From Flavobacteriales bacterium UBA4466 (GTDB taxonomy: Bacteria; Bacteroidota; Bacteroidia; Flavobacteriales_D; Crocinitomicaceae), in NCBI GenBank assembly GCA_905182335.1, contig CAJJBE010000006.1, positions 62,001-126,000 on the forward strand: 64,000 bases of DNA, given 5' to 3'. The stretch's first letter is position 1. Each line of letters begins with the position of its first letter. Under the pieces are notes generated by a model. The model saw nothing but the letters and a program-made list of their open reading frames with translations. It was not told the origin of the DNA and searched no databases. A program made the translations under genes and the position numbers. Below, in pieces: positions 8,945-16,502 of the stretch.

Positions 8945-9235
8945 TTAATGAAAAACACCACACTGTGATAGCTTAATCGCATAATTCACTAAAATCAATA
9001 ATACGGTAAGGCTAAAAAGGAAAACAATAACCTTTGCTCCATTTTCAAATTTAAAAATTAAATGCAGAACAAGAGTAAAAACCATTATTATAAATGGAAT
9101 TAATGCAGGAAACAAAACAAAACTACCTAGTAACTCCCCCTCAAATAACAATTCAAGTGAACGCTGAAAACCACAGGTTAAACAGTCGATACCGAAACCT
9201 TTTTTCCAACTACATTTTATATAGTAAAGAGTAAT
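8945..9235 (-). CDS. DUF2752 membrane protein with apparent ATT start
   Basis: The minus-strand frame open from 9259 to 8945 encodes the DUF2752 signature GIDCLTCGFQRSLELL, then GELLGSFVLFPALIPF and a second membrane segment. A gene caller restricted to ATG, GTG or TTG would begin at a TTG (9151), after the cysteine motif, and lose the family's defining part. No ATG, GTG or TTG exists upstream in frame. An ATT at 9235-9233 shares its A with the stop of the preceding gene (TAATT), exactly where other junctions here have TAATG, and gives a normal length of 96 residues. It may be a genuine non-canonical start or a recently mutated ATG. Two transmembrane segments are likely. The function of DUF2752 is unknown. 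Confidence 0.7.
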   Translation of the reverse strand: MTLYYIKCSWKKGFGIDCLTCGFQRSLELLFEGELLGSFVLFPALIPFIIMVFTLVLHLIFKFENGAKVIVFLFSLTVLLILVNYAIKLSQCGVFH

Positions 9236-9981
9236 TATGAGTAATATGTTGTTGGTGAATCATAAAAAACATCAGATGCCGTTGATATTGCAAATATGAT
9301 AAATATTAATGCGAAAATGAGATATAGTGCAGAGATGGAAACACCAATTACAGCACATACATGTCCAGCTTTAGAGTTCTTCCAAGACGCTTCGTAAAAC
9401 TGAGGGTTATGGGAATATATAAATTTATTTTTTTGATGTAAAACAAGTGCAATTATTCCGCAAATAAGTCCGGGTATTCCATAGAATACACATCCTACAA
9501 TTGAAATAATACCAAGAACAAGAACTGCTGTTGCATTCGGCAAGACCTTCGCTTCTCCTTCATTCAAATTACTGCTTGACAAATCTGGATCAAGGCTACT
9601 ATCTTCAGGGATTAGCTCATCTATATATTTAGCACTGCTAAATCCTAATATCATAATAAAAATAGGGCTTAAAAACACAAGTCCAAGTGCAAACCCTATA
9701 TCTTTCCTAAATACCTTGGCTAGCTCAATATAAATAATTATTAAAATTACAAAGTTAGCAAAGGGGATAAAAAGTAATGCTATCCACCAGATAGGCTTCT
9801 TGACTATTTCTAATAATACAATCGCATTATAAACAGGCACGATAGATGCCCATCCTGGTTTTCCCGCCTTTTCATAGATTTTCCATTGGGCAATAATCAT
9901 AAACACGACTAATGGTATTAATACTAACATTGTCAATATTGACAATTGAATTGGCCCAAAGGCAGCTAAACTTAAATTCAT
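9235..9981 (-). CDS. Membrane protein with DUF5684 and CCC-motif/DUF4190-like domains
   Basis: A 248-residue integral membrane protein. Residues 15-115 match DUF5684: several membrane helices around KAGKPGWASIVPVYN and PIWWIALLFIPFANF. A polar linker (about 120-145) leads into a second module, LPNATAVLVLGIISIVGC then YGIPGLICGIIALVL, a cytoplasmic loop, and CAVIGVSISALY. This second module resembles the small CCC-motif membrane proteins common near DUF2752 genes in flavobacteria. The cysteine triplet that names that group is reduced to one Cys here. The stop overlaps the putative ATT start of the DUF2752 gene. The second module is a close paralog of the protein at 10209-10556. The function is unknown. 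Confidence 0.75.
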   Translation of the reverse strand: MNLSLAAFGPIQLSILTMLVLIPLVVFMIIAQWKIYEKAGKPGWASIVPVYNAIVLLEIVKKPIWWIALLFIPFANFVILIIIYIELAKVFRKDIGFALGLVFLSPIFIMILGFSSAKYIDELIPEDSSLDPDLSSSNLNEGEAKVLPNATAVLVLGIISIVGCVFYGIPGLICGIIALVLHQKNKFIYSHNPQFYEASWKNSKAGHVCAVIGVSISALYLIFALIFIIFAISTASDVFYDSPTTYYS

Positions 9982-10116
9982 AACTTTTTAATTAATTCAA
10001 GTTACTAATGTATAGAAAATAATCTTTGATAAACATCAAGATACTAGACTTACTATTTAATATATTGATACCTTGAGCTTTCTGTGTAGAAGGATAAATA
10101 ATAAAAACAGCACCCC

Positions 10117-10200
10117 TTACTCAGTACTTAAGCATAAAGAAGCTTTCTGGAAACTTCTCCTTAAACAATCAATTCCACCACTCTCGTTCCGGCTACAGCT
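10117..10200 (-). pseudogene. Degenerate DUF2752 remnant
   Basis: Directly after the stop of the CCC-motif gene, the minus strand reads CSRNESGGIDCLRRSFQKA and then a stop at 10117. This lines up with CSWKKGFGIDCLTCGFQRS of the intact DUF2752 gene at 8945-9235, sharing CS, GIDCL, FQ and a following basic residue. The second cysteine of the CxxCG motif is lost and the protein ends before any membrane segment. The position matches the intact copy, directly downstream of a CCC-motif gene, which suggests that a two-gene unit was duplicated and one DUF2752 copy decayed. The similarity is short, so confidence is moderate. Confidence 0.45.
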
Positions 10201-10208
10201 AATCAAAA

Positions 10209-10556
10209 CTATAATACAGTTGAAACCACCGCTATTGCTATAAAGAATACGATCATAAAATAGATGAAATACAATGCTGAAATGGACACTCCAATAATAG
10301 CACACACATATCCTGCTCTTGCATTTTCCCAAGAAGCAGCGTACTTAAGAGGGTTTGTCGCGTAAACTTCTTTATTCCTCTTGTGTAAAATAAGAGCGAT
10401 CACTCCACAAATCAATCCAACTACACCATAGAATAGACATCCTACAATTGACATGATACCAAGAACTAAGACAGCTGTAGCATTAGGTAACGTTTCTTTT
10501 TCATTTTGATTATCATTACCCAAATCTACGCTAGACACATTATTAGATTCACTCAT
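10209..10556 (-). CDS. CCC-motif/DUF4190-like small membrane protein
   Basis: A 115-residue protein with a polar N-terminus (residues 1-22), two membrane helices in TLPNATAVLVLGIMSIVGC and FYGVVGLICGVIALIL, a charged loop (KRNKEVYATNPLKYAASWENA), and a third helical stretch from CAIIGVSISALY. It is a paralog of the C-terminal half of the 248-residue protein at 9235-9981. The conserved NATAVLVLGI, CAxIGVSISALY and asparagine-rich loop point to recent duplication. The family's usual Cys triplet is reduced to a single Cys. Its function is unknown. Confidence 0.75.
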   Translation of the reverse strand: MSESNNVSSVDLGNDNQNEKETLPNATAVLVLGIMSIVGCLFYGVVGLICGVIALILHKRNKEVYATNPLKYAASWENARAGYVCAIIGVSISALYFIYFMIVFFIAIAVVSTVL

Positions 10557-10692
10557 TCTTTAAGTAATTATAGTTAAAAAAATCGCAACTAAACAAAATC
10601 AAAACTAAGAGAATAAATTCAATTTAAAAACTAACCTTGAAATAAATAGTAACCTATAATCAAATTACTACACACATGACAATTTTGATAAG

Positions 10693-10733
10693 CAAAAAAA
10701 AAGCCTCTGCAAATAAATACAGAGGCTTTTTAA
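10693..10733 (-). terminator. Intrinsic terminator after the DUF4190-like gene
   Basis: GCCTCTG (10703-10709) and CAGAGGC (10720-10726) form a 7-bp GC-rich stem with a 10-base loop, flanked by A and T runs. It follows the stop of the gene at 10746 by about 20 bases on the minus strand and could also work in the other direction. Confidence 0.85.
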
Positions 10734-10745
10734 AGTACGAAATGA

Positions 10746-11153
10746 TTAATTTCCGTAAATATCCTCAAGGTCTTTAAGAGCATCCATGCTTTCATTCACG
10801 CCATCCACAATATCTGTATAGTTATCTGCAGCTGCATCCACAGCAGACAAGCCTGCAGATAGCATTAAGCAATATATCACTGATATGATACCGATAACCA
10901 AACCAGCTATCGCAAGTCCTTTCTTACCACCAGTCTTACCTAATTTAGACATTCCCATTGCTGAGAATACTACACCAGCAATAGCAAGTACTAACCAGAA
11001 ATACATTAACCAAGGACTACCTCCTGCGATCATTGATGCCGTAGCAATAACGGCGATCCAAGATGAGAATAATAAAGTTACAAGTGATAAAATAAAACCA
11101 GCAACTCCCATTGATTTTCCTTGAGGTTGTGATAAATTGTTTTCTTCAGACAT
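10746..11153 (-). CDS. DUF4190-like membrane protein
   Basis: A 135-residue protein starting at MSEENNLSQPQG (ATG 11153). The longer frame to 11231 adds residues unlike the family and is rejected. After a polar N-terminus come three or four hydrophobic segments. One carries the pattern KGLAIAGLVIGIISVIYC, typical of DUF4190 or small Bacteroidota membrane proteins. The tail is acidic (VDGVNESMDALKDLEDIYGN). It belongs to the same neighbourhood of small membrane proteins as the two CCC-motif genes but ends at its own strong terminator. The role is unknown. Confidence 0.72.
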   Translation of the reverse strand: MSEENNLSQPQGKSMGVAGFILSLVTLLFSSWIAVIATASMIAGGSPWLMYFWLVLAIAGVVFSAMGMSKLGKTGGKKGLAIAGLVIGIISVIYCLMLSAGLSAVDAAADNYTDIVDGVNESMDALKDLEDIYGN

Positions 11154-11272
11154 AAGTTTTTTTTTTAAGTTAGTTGATAAATATACAAATAAAATATTAA
11201 TGTTTAAATCTTCCAAAATGGATAGCGTCAAAAAAATAAAAAGGATTACATGCTTTATTTTATCACTTGAAT

Positions 11273-12196
11273 CTACTCACCTTTTTTAGGGGTATTCTTC
11301 ATGGATTCGCCAATTTGGTTACTTGCCGTAAAGCTTGCTACCATATCATTTAGCATATTACTACCTGCTTGAGGTGAGTTTGGCAACAATATAAGATTAC
11401 TGTTTGTATGCTGACCTACAGACTGAAGCGTATCATAATGTTGCGTAACAACAATTAAAGCCGACGCTTCTTGCGAATTAATCCCTACCTTATTTAAAAC
11501 CTCTACAGATTCCTCAAGACCACGAGCAATTTCACGTCGCTGGTCAGCAATACCCTGTCCTTGAAGGCGCTTACTTTCAGCCTCTGCTTTTGCTTTTTCA
11601 ACAATTAAAATACGTGCAGCATCCCCTTCAAATTGAGCGGCAACTTTTTCTCTTTCAGATGCATTTATTCGGTTCATGGCCTCCTTAACCTGTGCGTCTG
11701 GATCAATATCAGTCACTAAGGTTTTTATAATGTCATACCCATAATCCATCATAGCTTCGTTAAGCTCAGTCTTTACTGCAATTGCGATATCATCTTTTTT
11801 AACAAAGACATCATCTAGCTTCATTTTTGGAACCTCTGCCCTTACTACGTCAAACACATAAGAGGTGATTTGATCGTGTGCGTAGTCTAACTTATAAAAA
11901 GCATCATAAACCTTGTCTTTAGCAACTTTAAATTGAACAGAAACCTTTAATCGAACAAAAACATCATCTAGTGTTTTTGTTTCAATTAAGACATCAAGTT
12001 GTTGGATCTTTAGGCTCAAACGGCCAGCAATTCGGTCTATTAATGGCACCCTCAATTGCAGACCCGACTGTCGGACGCTTTGATACTTTCCGAAACGCTC
12101 TACAATAGCTGCAGACTGTTGTTTGACCGTGAAAAATAAAGAGTACAACAGAAAAAAAACAAGAAATACAGGAATGATTACAGTAACTAAACTCAT
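11273..12196 (-). CDS. SPFH/Band 7 (stomatin-like) membrane protein
   Basis: A 307-residue protein with one N-terminal membrane helix (residues 3-22) and an SPFH/Band 7 domain. Typical stretches include QQSAAIVERFGKYQSV, the GLQLRVPLIDRI segment and RAEVPKMKLDDVF. A long coiled coil follows (AAQFEGDAARILIVEKAKAEAES), with a C-terminal tail ending in charged residues. It belongs to the QmcA/stomatin-like group, which forms membrane microdomain scaffolds. No NfeD partner gene is next to it. The start is the ATG directly before the hydrophobic segment. Confidence 0.9.
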   Translation of the reverse strand: MSLVTVIIPVFLVFFLLYSLFFTVKQQSAAIVERFGKYQSVRQSGLQLRVPLIDRIAGRLSLKIQQLDVLIETKTLDDVFVRLKVSVQFKVAKDKVYDAFYKLDYAHDQITSYVFDVVRAEVPKMKLDDVFVKKDDIAIAVKTELNEAMMDYGYDIIKTLVTDIDPDAQVKEAMNRINASEREKVAAQFEGDAARILIVEKAKAEAESKRLQGQGIADQRREIARGLEESVEVLNKVGINSQEASALIVVTQHYDTLQSVGQHTNSNLILLPNSPQAGSNMLNDMVASFTASNQIGESMKNTPKKGE

Positions 12197-12369
12197 AAAA
12201 TAAACGTTTTAAATTAAACTAAAATATATCAGATATAATAGACATTGTTTCTCTTACAATATACTAATTATAAAGCACTGTTAATAAATATTAACTAATA
12301 GTATTATATAATATATCTATTCATCTTATGAACATAACATTTGTTCACAGAAATATATAAATTAGTACC

Positions 12370-12990
12370 ATGAAAATAATGGTTGCTTTATTGATAGCTA
12401 TAATAGGTACCTCTTCATGTAAGAAAGGTAAAGCTGAAGTTACACTTAAAGGAATTATTTCTGACACATCCTTCGGTCTACCACTCTCAAATGCAACAAT
12501 TGTAATTCATCAAATAGAATCTGGTATTTCAGATGAATTAATAGGACAGACTACAACAAATGTAAATGGCGAATACTCCTTTTTATTTGACAGAGACCAA
12601 ACAGAATCTTACCTTATAACGTCAAGTAAAAGTAATTATTACGACTTAAATGAGTCAATATCATTTTCAGACATAACAATAGAAAATGACAATATTTACA
12701 ACTTCTCTACTTCCGCTCAATCATGGGTAGAATTAAATTTCATCAATACAGCAGGCCAGGCATCTGACGCATTAAAATATATTAAGCAAGAAGGAAGGTC
12801 AGGGTGTAATAATTGCTGTCCAGATACACAACAATCACTAAATGGAATAATTGACACCACTGTCATATACGCTAATGACGGAAATGCTGTTTTTTCCTAT
12901 CAATATTTCGTTGTTGGAACATCTAACCAAGGGCTTAAGTCTATAACAACTGTGGCTTTTGATACAACAACAATAAATTTAGTGTACTAG
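12370..12990 (+). CDS. Putative lipoprotein with Cna-B/carboxypeptidase-regulatory-like domain and a Cys cluster
   Basis: A 206-residue protein with a signal peptide and lipobox IGTSSC (Cys at residue 17), so it is predicted to be lipid-anchored in the cell envelope. Residues 24-120 look like a regulatory beta-sandwich: VTLKGIISDTSFGLPLSNATI, then TTNVNGEYSF. Near residue 145 a cysteine cluster CNNCC lies in a loop that could form disulfides or bind metal. I do not recognise the C-terminal part. The gene stands alone, converging on the helicase gene with 12 bases between stops. Confidence 0.65.
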   Translation: MKIMVALLIAIIGTSSCKKGKAEVTLKGIISDTSFGLPLSNATIVIHQIESGISDELIGQTTTNVNGEYSFLFDRDQTESYLITSSKSNYYDLNESISFSDITIENDNIYNFSTSAQSWVELNFINTAGQASDALKYIKQEGRSGCNNCCPDTQQSLNGIIDTTVIYANDGNAVFSYQYFVVGTSNQGLKSITTVAFDTTTINLVY

Positions 12991-13002
12991 AATGTGCGAG
13001 TA

Positions 13003-14511
13003 TTAATCTTCTAGATTCGCTCTTAGTTTCTGTCGAAGTTGTCGATTATAAGTCTCAATAATGTATTTATAATAATTTGGGGTACTCTTAGTAATACACT
13101 TTGTGTAATGCTTTAAACGATGCTCTATATGGTCTTTTAAAATATCTAGGAGATCAAGTCCATGAAAATAATCTTCCGCTGCCTCATGGATTACTTCATA
13201 ATGATTTTCTAAAGATCTATTTACAGCATCCTTTCCTTTAAGCCCACTATCAATACAATCATAGTATATCTCTTTTATATTGAATCCTTCGAGTTTCTCT
13301 AATTTCATAATATCAGCTGACCCTCTTGGGAATTCAAATTTCGCCACAAATTCAACATCTTCTACCTCTGTTAAACGTGCTTCTAAAAAGCGATCAGGAA
13401 ACTTAAAGGCATCTTGCCAATTAATAAAGTCTTGCCAGATTCCAAATCTCCTAACATTATTACCAAGGTCAATCAACTTAAACTGGTGCTTATTCGGTAG
13501 TTTACGGGATCCACGACCAATCATTTGATGGTAAAGCGTTAACGATCTAGTTGCTCTATTTAATATAATTGTATTTACTGTAGGCTCATCAAACCCAGTT
13601 GTCAATATACCCACAGAAGTAAGTATAGCATCCGGAGTCTCCTTAAACCAGCGCAATACTTCTTTCCTATCCTTGTCGCTAAATGTAGAATCTAAGTGTC
13701 GTATTTTATACCCACGCTTCTTGAATGTCTCCTCAACACGCATTGAGGTATCGATTCCAGAATTAAAAATCAATGTCTTATCTCCTAGTCCAACCTCTTC
13801 ATATGCAAAGAGTAATTTTTCTTGCATGAAATAGTTCCCATAGACCACATCAGAACTACTTACTGTAAAATCACCATTTGTACCAATCTTAAGACCATGA
13901 AGATTAACATCATATGTATAGGTTTCAGCGTCAGAAAGATACCCTGATTCAATCAAGGACTTAATGCTTTCTCCGACGATTAACTCATCGTAATTGTCAT
14001 TTAATGGTAGTGCTTTATTACTACTCAATGGTGTTGCTGTCACACCAAGTATATTTGCTTCTTTATAGAATTGAAATATTTTCCTAAAACTATTATAATG
14101 AGCCTCATCGACAATAACTAATCCTATGTTCTCAAGAAAATTTTTATTGTCATTCAAGCGATTGTTAAGTGTTTCAACCATTGCAATAAAACATTGGTAG
14201 TCATCTGGGCTATCAATCTCCTTAACTTCGCTATTAATTACTTTATTATTAACATTTATTGCCGCCAATTGCTTTGACGTTTGAACAGAAAGCTCAATTC
14301 GATGAGTTAGAATCAAAACTTTATCACCTGATTTTTCTATATGTCTTTTTGCTATTTCAGAGAAAATAACAGTTTTTCCACCTCCCGTTGGAAGTTGAAA
14401 TAACAAGTTGAATTTCTTACCATTAGCACTAAGCTTGTCTAGTATAACTTTAACTGTATCCTCTTGAAAAGGATACAATGTTTTAGCCTGATATAGTTCT
14501 GTATCTATCAT
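13003..14511 (-). CDS. DEAD/DEAH-box helicase (SSL2/RadD-like superfamily 2)
   Basis: A 502-residue SF2 helicase. Walker A is PTGGGKT at residues 41-47 and the DEAH box is VDEAHYN at 134-140. Motif III-type VTATP follows, and motif VI is QMIGRGSRK at about residue 340. The layout matches the SSL2/RadD-like group (COG1061), ATP-driven DNA or RNA translocases. A C-terminal region of about 120 residues has no recognised domain. No restriction or phage genes lie nearby, so this looks like a stand-alone housekeeping or repair helicase. The substrate cannot be told from sequence. Confidence 0.85.
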   Translation of the reverse strand: MIDTELYQAKTLYPFQEDTVKVILDKLSANGKKFNLLFQLPTGGGKTVIFSEIAKRHIEKSGDKVLILTHRIELSVQTSKQLAAINVNNKVINSEVKEIDSPDDYQCFIAMVETLNNRLNDNKNFLENIGLVIVDEAHYNSFRKIFQFYKEANILGVTATPLSSNKALPLNDNYDELIVGESIKSLIESGYLSDAETYTYDVNLHGLKIGTNGDFTVSSSDVVYGNYFMQEKLLFAYEEVGLGDKTLIFNSGIDTSMRVEETFKKRGYKIRHLDSTFSDKDRKEVLRWFKETPDAILTSVGILTTGFDEPTVNTIILNRATRSLTLYHQMIGRGSRKLPNKHQFKLIDLGNNVRRFGIWQDFINWQDAFKFPDRFLEARLTEVEDVEFVAKFEFPRGSADIMKLEKLEGFNIKEIYYDCIDSGLKGKDAVNRSLENHYEVIHEAAEDYFHGLDLLDILKDHIEHRLKHYTKCITKSTPNYYKYIIETYNRQLRQKLRANLED

Positions 14512-14707
14512 ATTTCGTTCTGCAAAAAAGCGGCTACAAAGCTACGGTCTTTTTCTTGAATTGCAAAGTTTAATTCAATGTAATAATGCAAGTGACTGAT
14601 TGTACTCCTAGTGTAAATCATAACTATTCAACAAAACCTATGAAATGAGGAATAAAGAATTATTTTTGCAACATAAAACTATCATATTAATAGATACACG
14701 AAATACA

Positions 14708-15658
14708 ATGAGTGAGATTGAGAAAATAAACTGTCTTATTATCGGTTCAGGGCCAGCAGGTTATACTGCGGCTATTTATGCTGCGCGTGCAGAAATGCAT
14801 CCAGTAATTTATCAAGGGATGCAGCCTGGCGGTCAATTAACAACAACAAATGAGGTTGAAAACTTCCCTGGATACCCAGAAGGAGTTACTGGGCCAGATA
14901 TGATGCTACAGCTGGAATCACAGGCAAAAAGGTTTGATACAGATGTTCGTTTTGGATTCATTACTAAAGTTGATTTTTCCGGAGACATTCATAAGTGCTG
15001 GGCAGATGACGGTAGAGAAATTCATGCGGAAACAGTTATTATATCTACAGGAGCATCTGCGATGTACCTAGGGCTGGAGAGTGAGCAGTACTATCTTAAA
15101 AATGGCGGGGGTGTTTCTGCCTGTGCTGTGTGTGACGGGTTCTTTTACAAAGGCCAAGAAACTGTAATAGTTGGCGCTGGAGACTCCGCATGTGAAGAAG
15201 CCCATTATTTATCAAAACTATGTACAAAAGTAACTATGCTAGTTCGTAGGGACGAATTTAGAGCATCTAAAATCATGGTTGATCGAGTTAAAAAAACTGA
15301 AAATATTGAAATCCTTTTCAATACAAATACAGTTGAGGTATTAGGTGATGGACAAGGCGTAACTGGCACATTAGTTAAAAATAATGTTACTGGAGAAGAA
15401 AAAACAATTCCTTGCACTGGGTTCTTTGTTGCAATTGGACATAAACCGAATACAGACATTTTTGAAGAGTACATAAACCTGGATAGTACTGGATATATTG
15501 AGTATGCTCAACCAGGCACATCTAAAACAAATGTTTTAGGCGTATTTGTTGCTGGAGATGCTGCTGACAAAACATACCGACAAGCTGTCACTGCCGCAGG
15601 AACGGGGTGTATGGCTGCTCTAGATGCAGAAAGATATCTTGCCTCTAAAGGACATTGA
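14708..15658 (+). CDS. trxB: Thioredoxin-disulfide reductase
   Basis: A 316-residue NADPH- and FAD-dependent enzyme that reduces thioredoxin in the cytoplasm. It has the FAD motif GSGPAG at residues 13-18, GGQLTTT, the redox-active pair C139/C142 in ACAVCDG, the NADPH motif VGAGDSACEEA, and GVFVAGDAAD near the end. The frame opens at 14645, but I chose the ATG at 14708. It gives the family length, and a -7-like box TATTTTTG lies at 14661-14668, inside the longer frame. A terminator follows. Confidence 0.95.
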   Translation: MSEIEKINCLIIGSGPAGYTAAIYAARAEMHPVIYQGMQPGGQLTTTNEVENFPGYPEGVTGPDMMLQLESQAKRFDTDVRFGFITKVDFSGDIHKCWADDGREIHAETVIISTGASAMYLGLESEQYYLKNGGGVSACAVCDGFFYKGQETVIVGAGDSACEEAHYLSKLCTKVTMLVRRDEFRASKIMVDRVKKTENIEILFNTNTVEVLGDGQGVTGTLVKNNVTGEEKTIPCTGFFVAIGHKPNTDIFEEYINLDSTGYIEYAQPGTSKTNVLGVFVAGDAADKTYRQAVTAAGTGCMAALDAERYLASKGH

Positions 15659-15679
15659 TATTAGGTTGATATTCGAATT

Positions 15680-15714
15680 AAATGGGATAGCGGAAGTTAT
15701 CCCATTTTTTTTTT
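15680..15714 (+). terminator. Intrinsic terminator between trxB and pcm
   Basis: AAATGGGATA (15680-15689) pairs with TATCCCATTT (15698-15707) around an 8-base loop and runs into a T tract up to 15714. It serves trxB. The T tract overlaps the end of the convergent pcm gene. Confidence 0.82.
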
Positions 15715-16357
15715 ATTTTGCTCTTTTTTCGAGCATCGGTACAAAACTAAAAACACCAAACTCTTCAATTTCTAACTCTGTTTCTGAAGTTTTAGTAATT
15801 CGTTTCATTTGTTGCTTCTCACCTTCTCCAATAGGAATAATCATGATACCTCCTGTTTTTAATTGGTCAATCAAATCTTTAGGGATTTTTGGTGCACCAC
15901 ACGTAATGATCACTTTATCAAAAGGAGCAAGTAATGGAAGACCTTTATATCCGTCACCAAAACTAAGTCGAGGTGTAAAGTGAAGTTTTTGAAGGATTAA
16001 TTTTGCTTTTAAATGTAATGGTTTATGCCTTTCAACACTGAACACCTTGGCACCTAAAGAGCACAGTATTGATGTCTGAAAACCTGACCCAGTACCAATT
16101 TCAAGAATCTTATCTCCTTGCCTAACATCTAGTAATTGTGTTTGAAATGCAACCGTGTATGGATGGCTTATTGTTTGTCCAGATCCAATTTGAAAAGGCA
16201 TGTTTGAATAAGCTTGCTCAGCAAAAGCATTATCCAAAAAGTAATGACGAGGAACACAATCAAAAGCTTCTAAAATAGACTCTTGACTTATTCCTTTCTC
16301 TCTCAATTCATTAATGAGCTTTTTTCGCATTCCTTTATATTTAAACGTGTCTTTCAT
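15713..16357 (-). CDS. pcm: Protein-L-isoaspartate O-methyltransferase
   Basis: A 214-residue SAM-dependent repair methyltransferase that marks L-isoaspartyl residues in damaged proteins for reversal. The substrate-side motif GSGQTIS lies at residues 58-64. SAM motif I is ILEIGTGSG at 84-92, and KVIITCGAPKIP is the post-motif strand. Length is normal. The ATG at 16357 lies only four bases after a -7 box and under a long perfect inverted repeat, so the mRNA may be leaderless and regulated. Confidence 0.94.
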   Translation of the reverse strand: MKDTFKYKGMRKKLINELREKGISQESILEAFDCVPRHYFLDNAFAEQAYSNMPFQIGSGQTISHPYTVAFQTQLLDVRQGDKILEIGTGSGFQTSILCSLGAKVFSVERHKPLHLKAKLILQKLHFTPRLSFGDGYKGLPLLAPFDKVIITCGAPKIPKDLIDQLKTGGIMIIPIGEGEKQQMKRITKTSETELEIEEFGVFSFVPMLEKRAK

Positions 16358-16361
16358 ACGT

Positions 16362-16390
16362 CAAATATAACTCAATTATGAGTTATATTT
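16362..16390 (-). promoter_or_regulatory. pcm -7 box within a perfect inverted repeat
   Basis: On the minus strand TATATTTG (16369-16362) is a consensus -7 box ending four bases before the pcm ATG. It overlaps an inverted repeat with perfect 12-bp arms (16363-16374 and 16379-16390) and a 4-base spacer. No clear TTG is seen at -33. The symmetry and position suggest an operator for a dimeric regulator, which is an inference. Confidence 0.5.
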
Positions 16391-16471
16391 AAGTATATTC
16401 TCATAACAATAAGCTGCTGAATATTCTTATGTATTGGAACAAAAGATATTTTAAATCCATTAAGAAATCAC

Positions 16472-16479
16472 TATATTTG
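16472..16479 (+). promoter_or_regulatory. Putative -7 box (TATATTTG) for the acyl-CoA carboxylase gene
   Basis: TATATTTG matches TAnnTTTG and lies 23 bases before the ATG at 16503. A good TTG at the expected -33 distance is not seen, so this is a moderate prediction. Confidence 0.4.
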
Positions 16480-16502
16480 AATGACTTTATGATAGATTAA
16501 AT

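Noticed and set aside
10117-10332. 71-residue minus-strand ORF overlapping the CCC-motif gene
   Set aside because: Its first part is a frame shadow of the CCC-motif gene. Only the end after 10209 resembles anything (the DUF2752 remnant), so it is recorded as a pseudogene fragment rather than a gene.
13003-14511. Defence-island helicase
   Set aside because: The helicase has no restriction, nuclease or toxin gene beside it. Neighbours are a lipoprotein gene and trxB, so a defence role is not supported.
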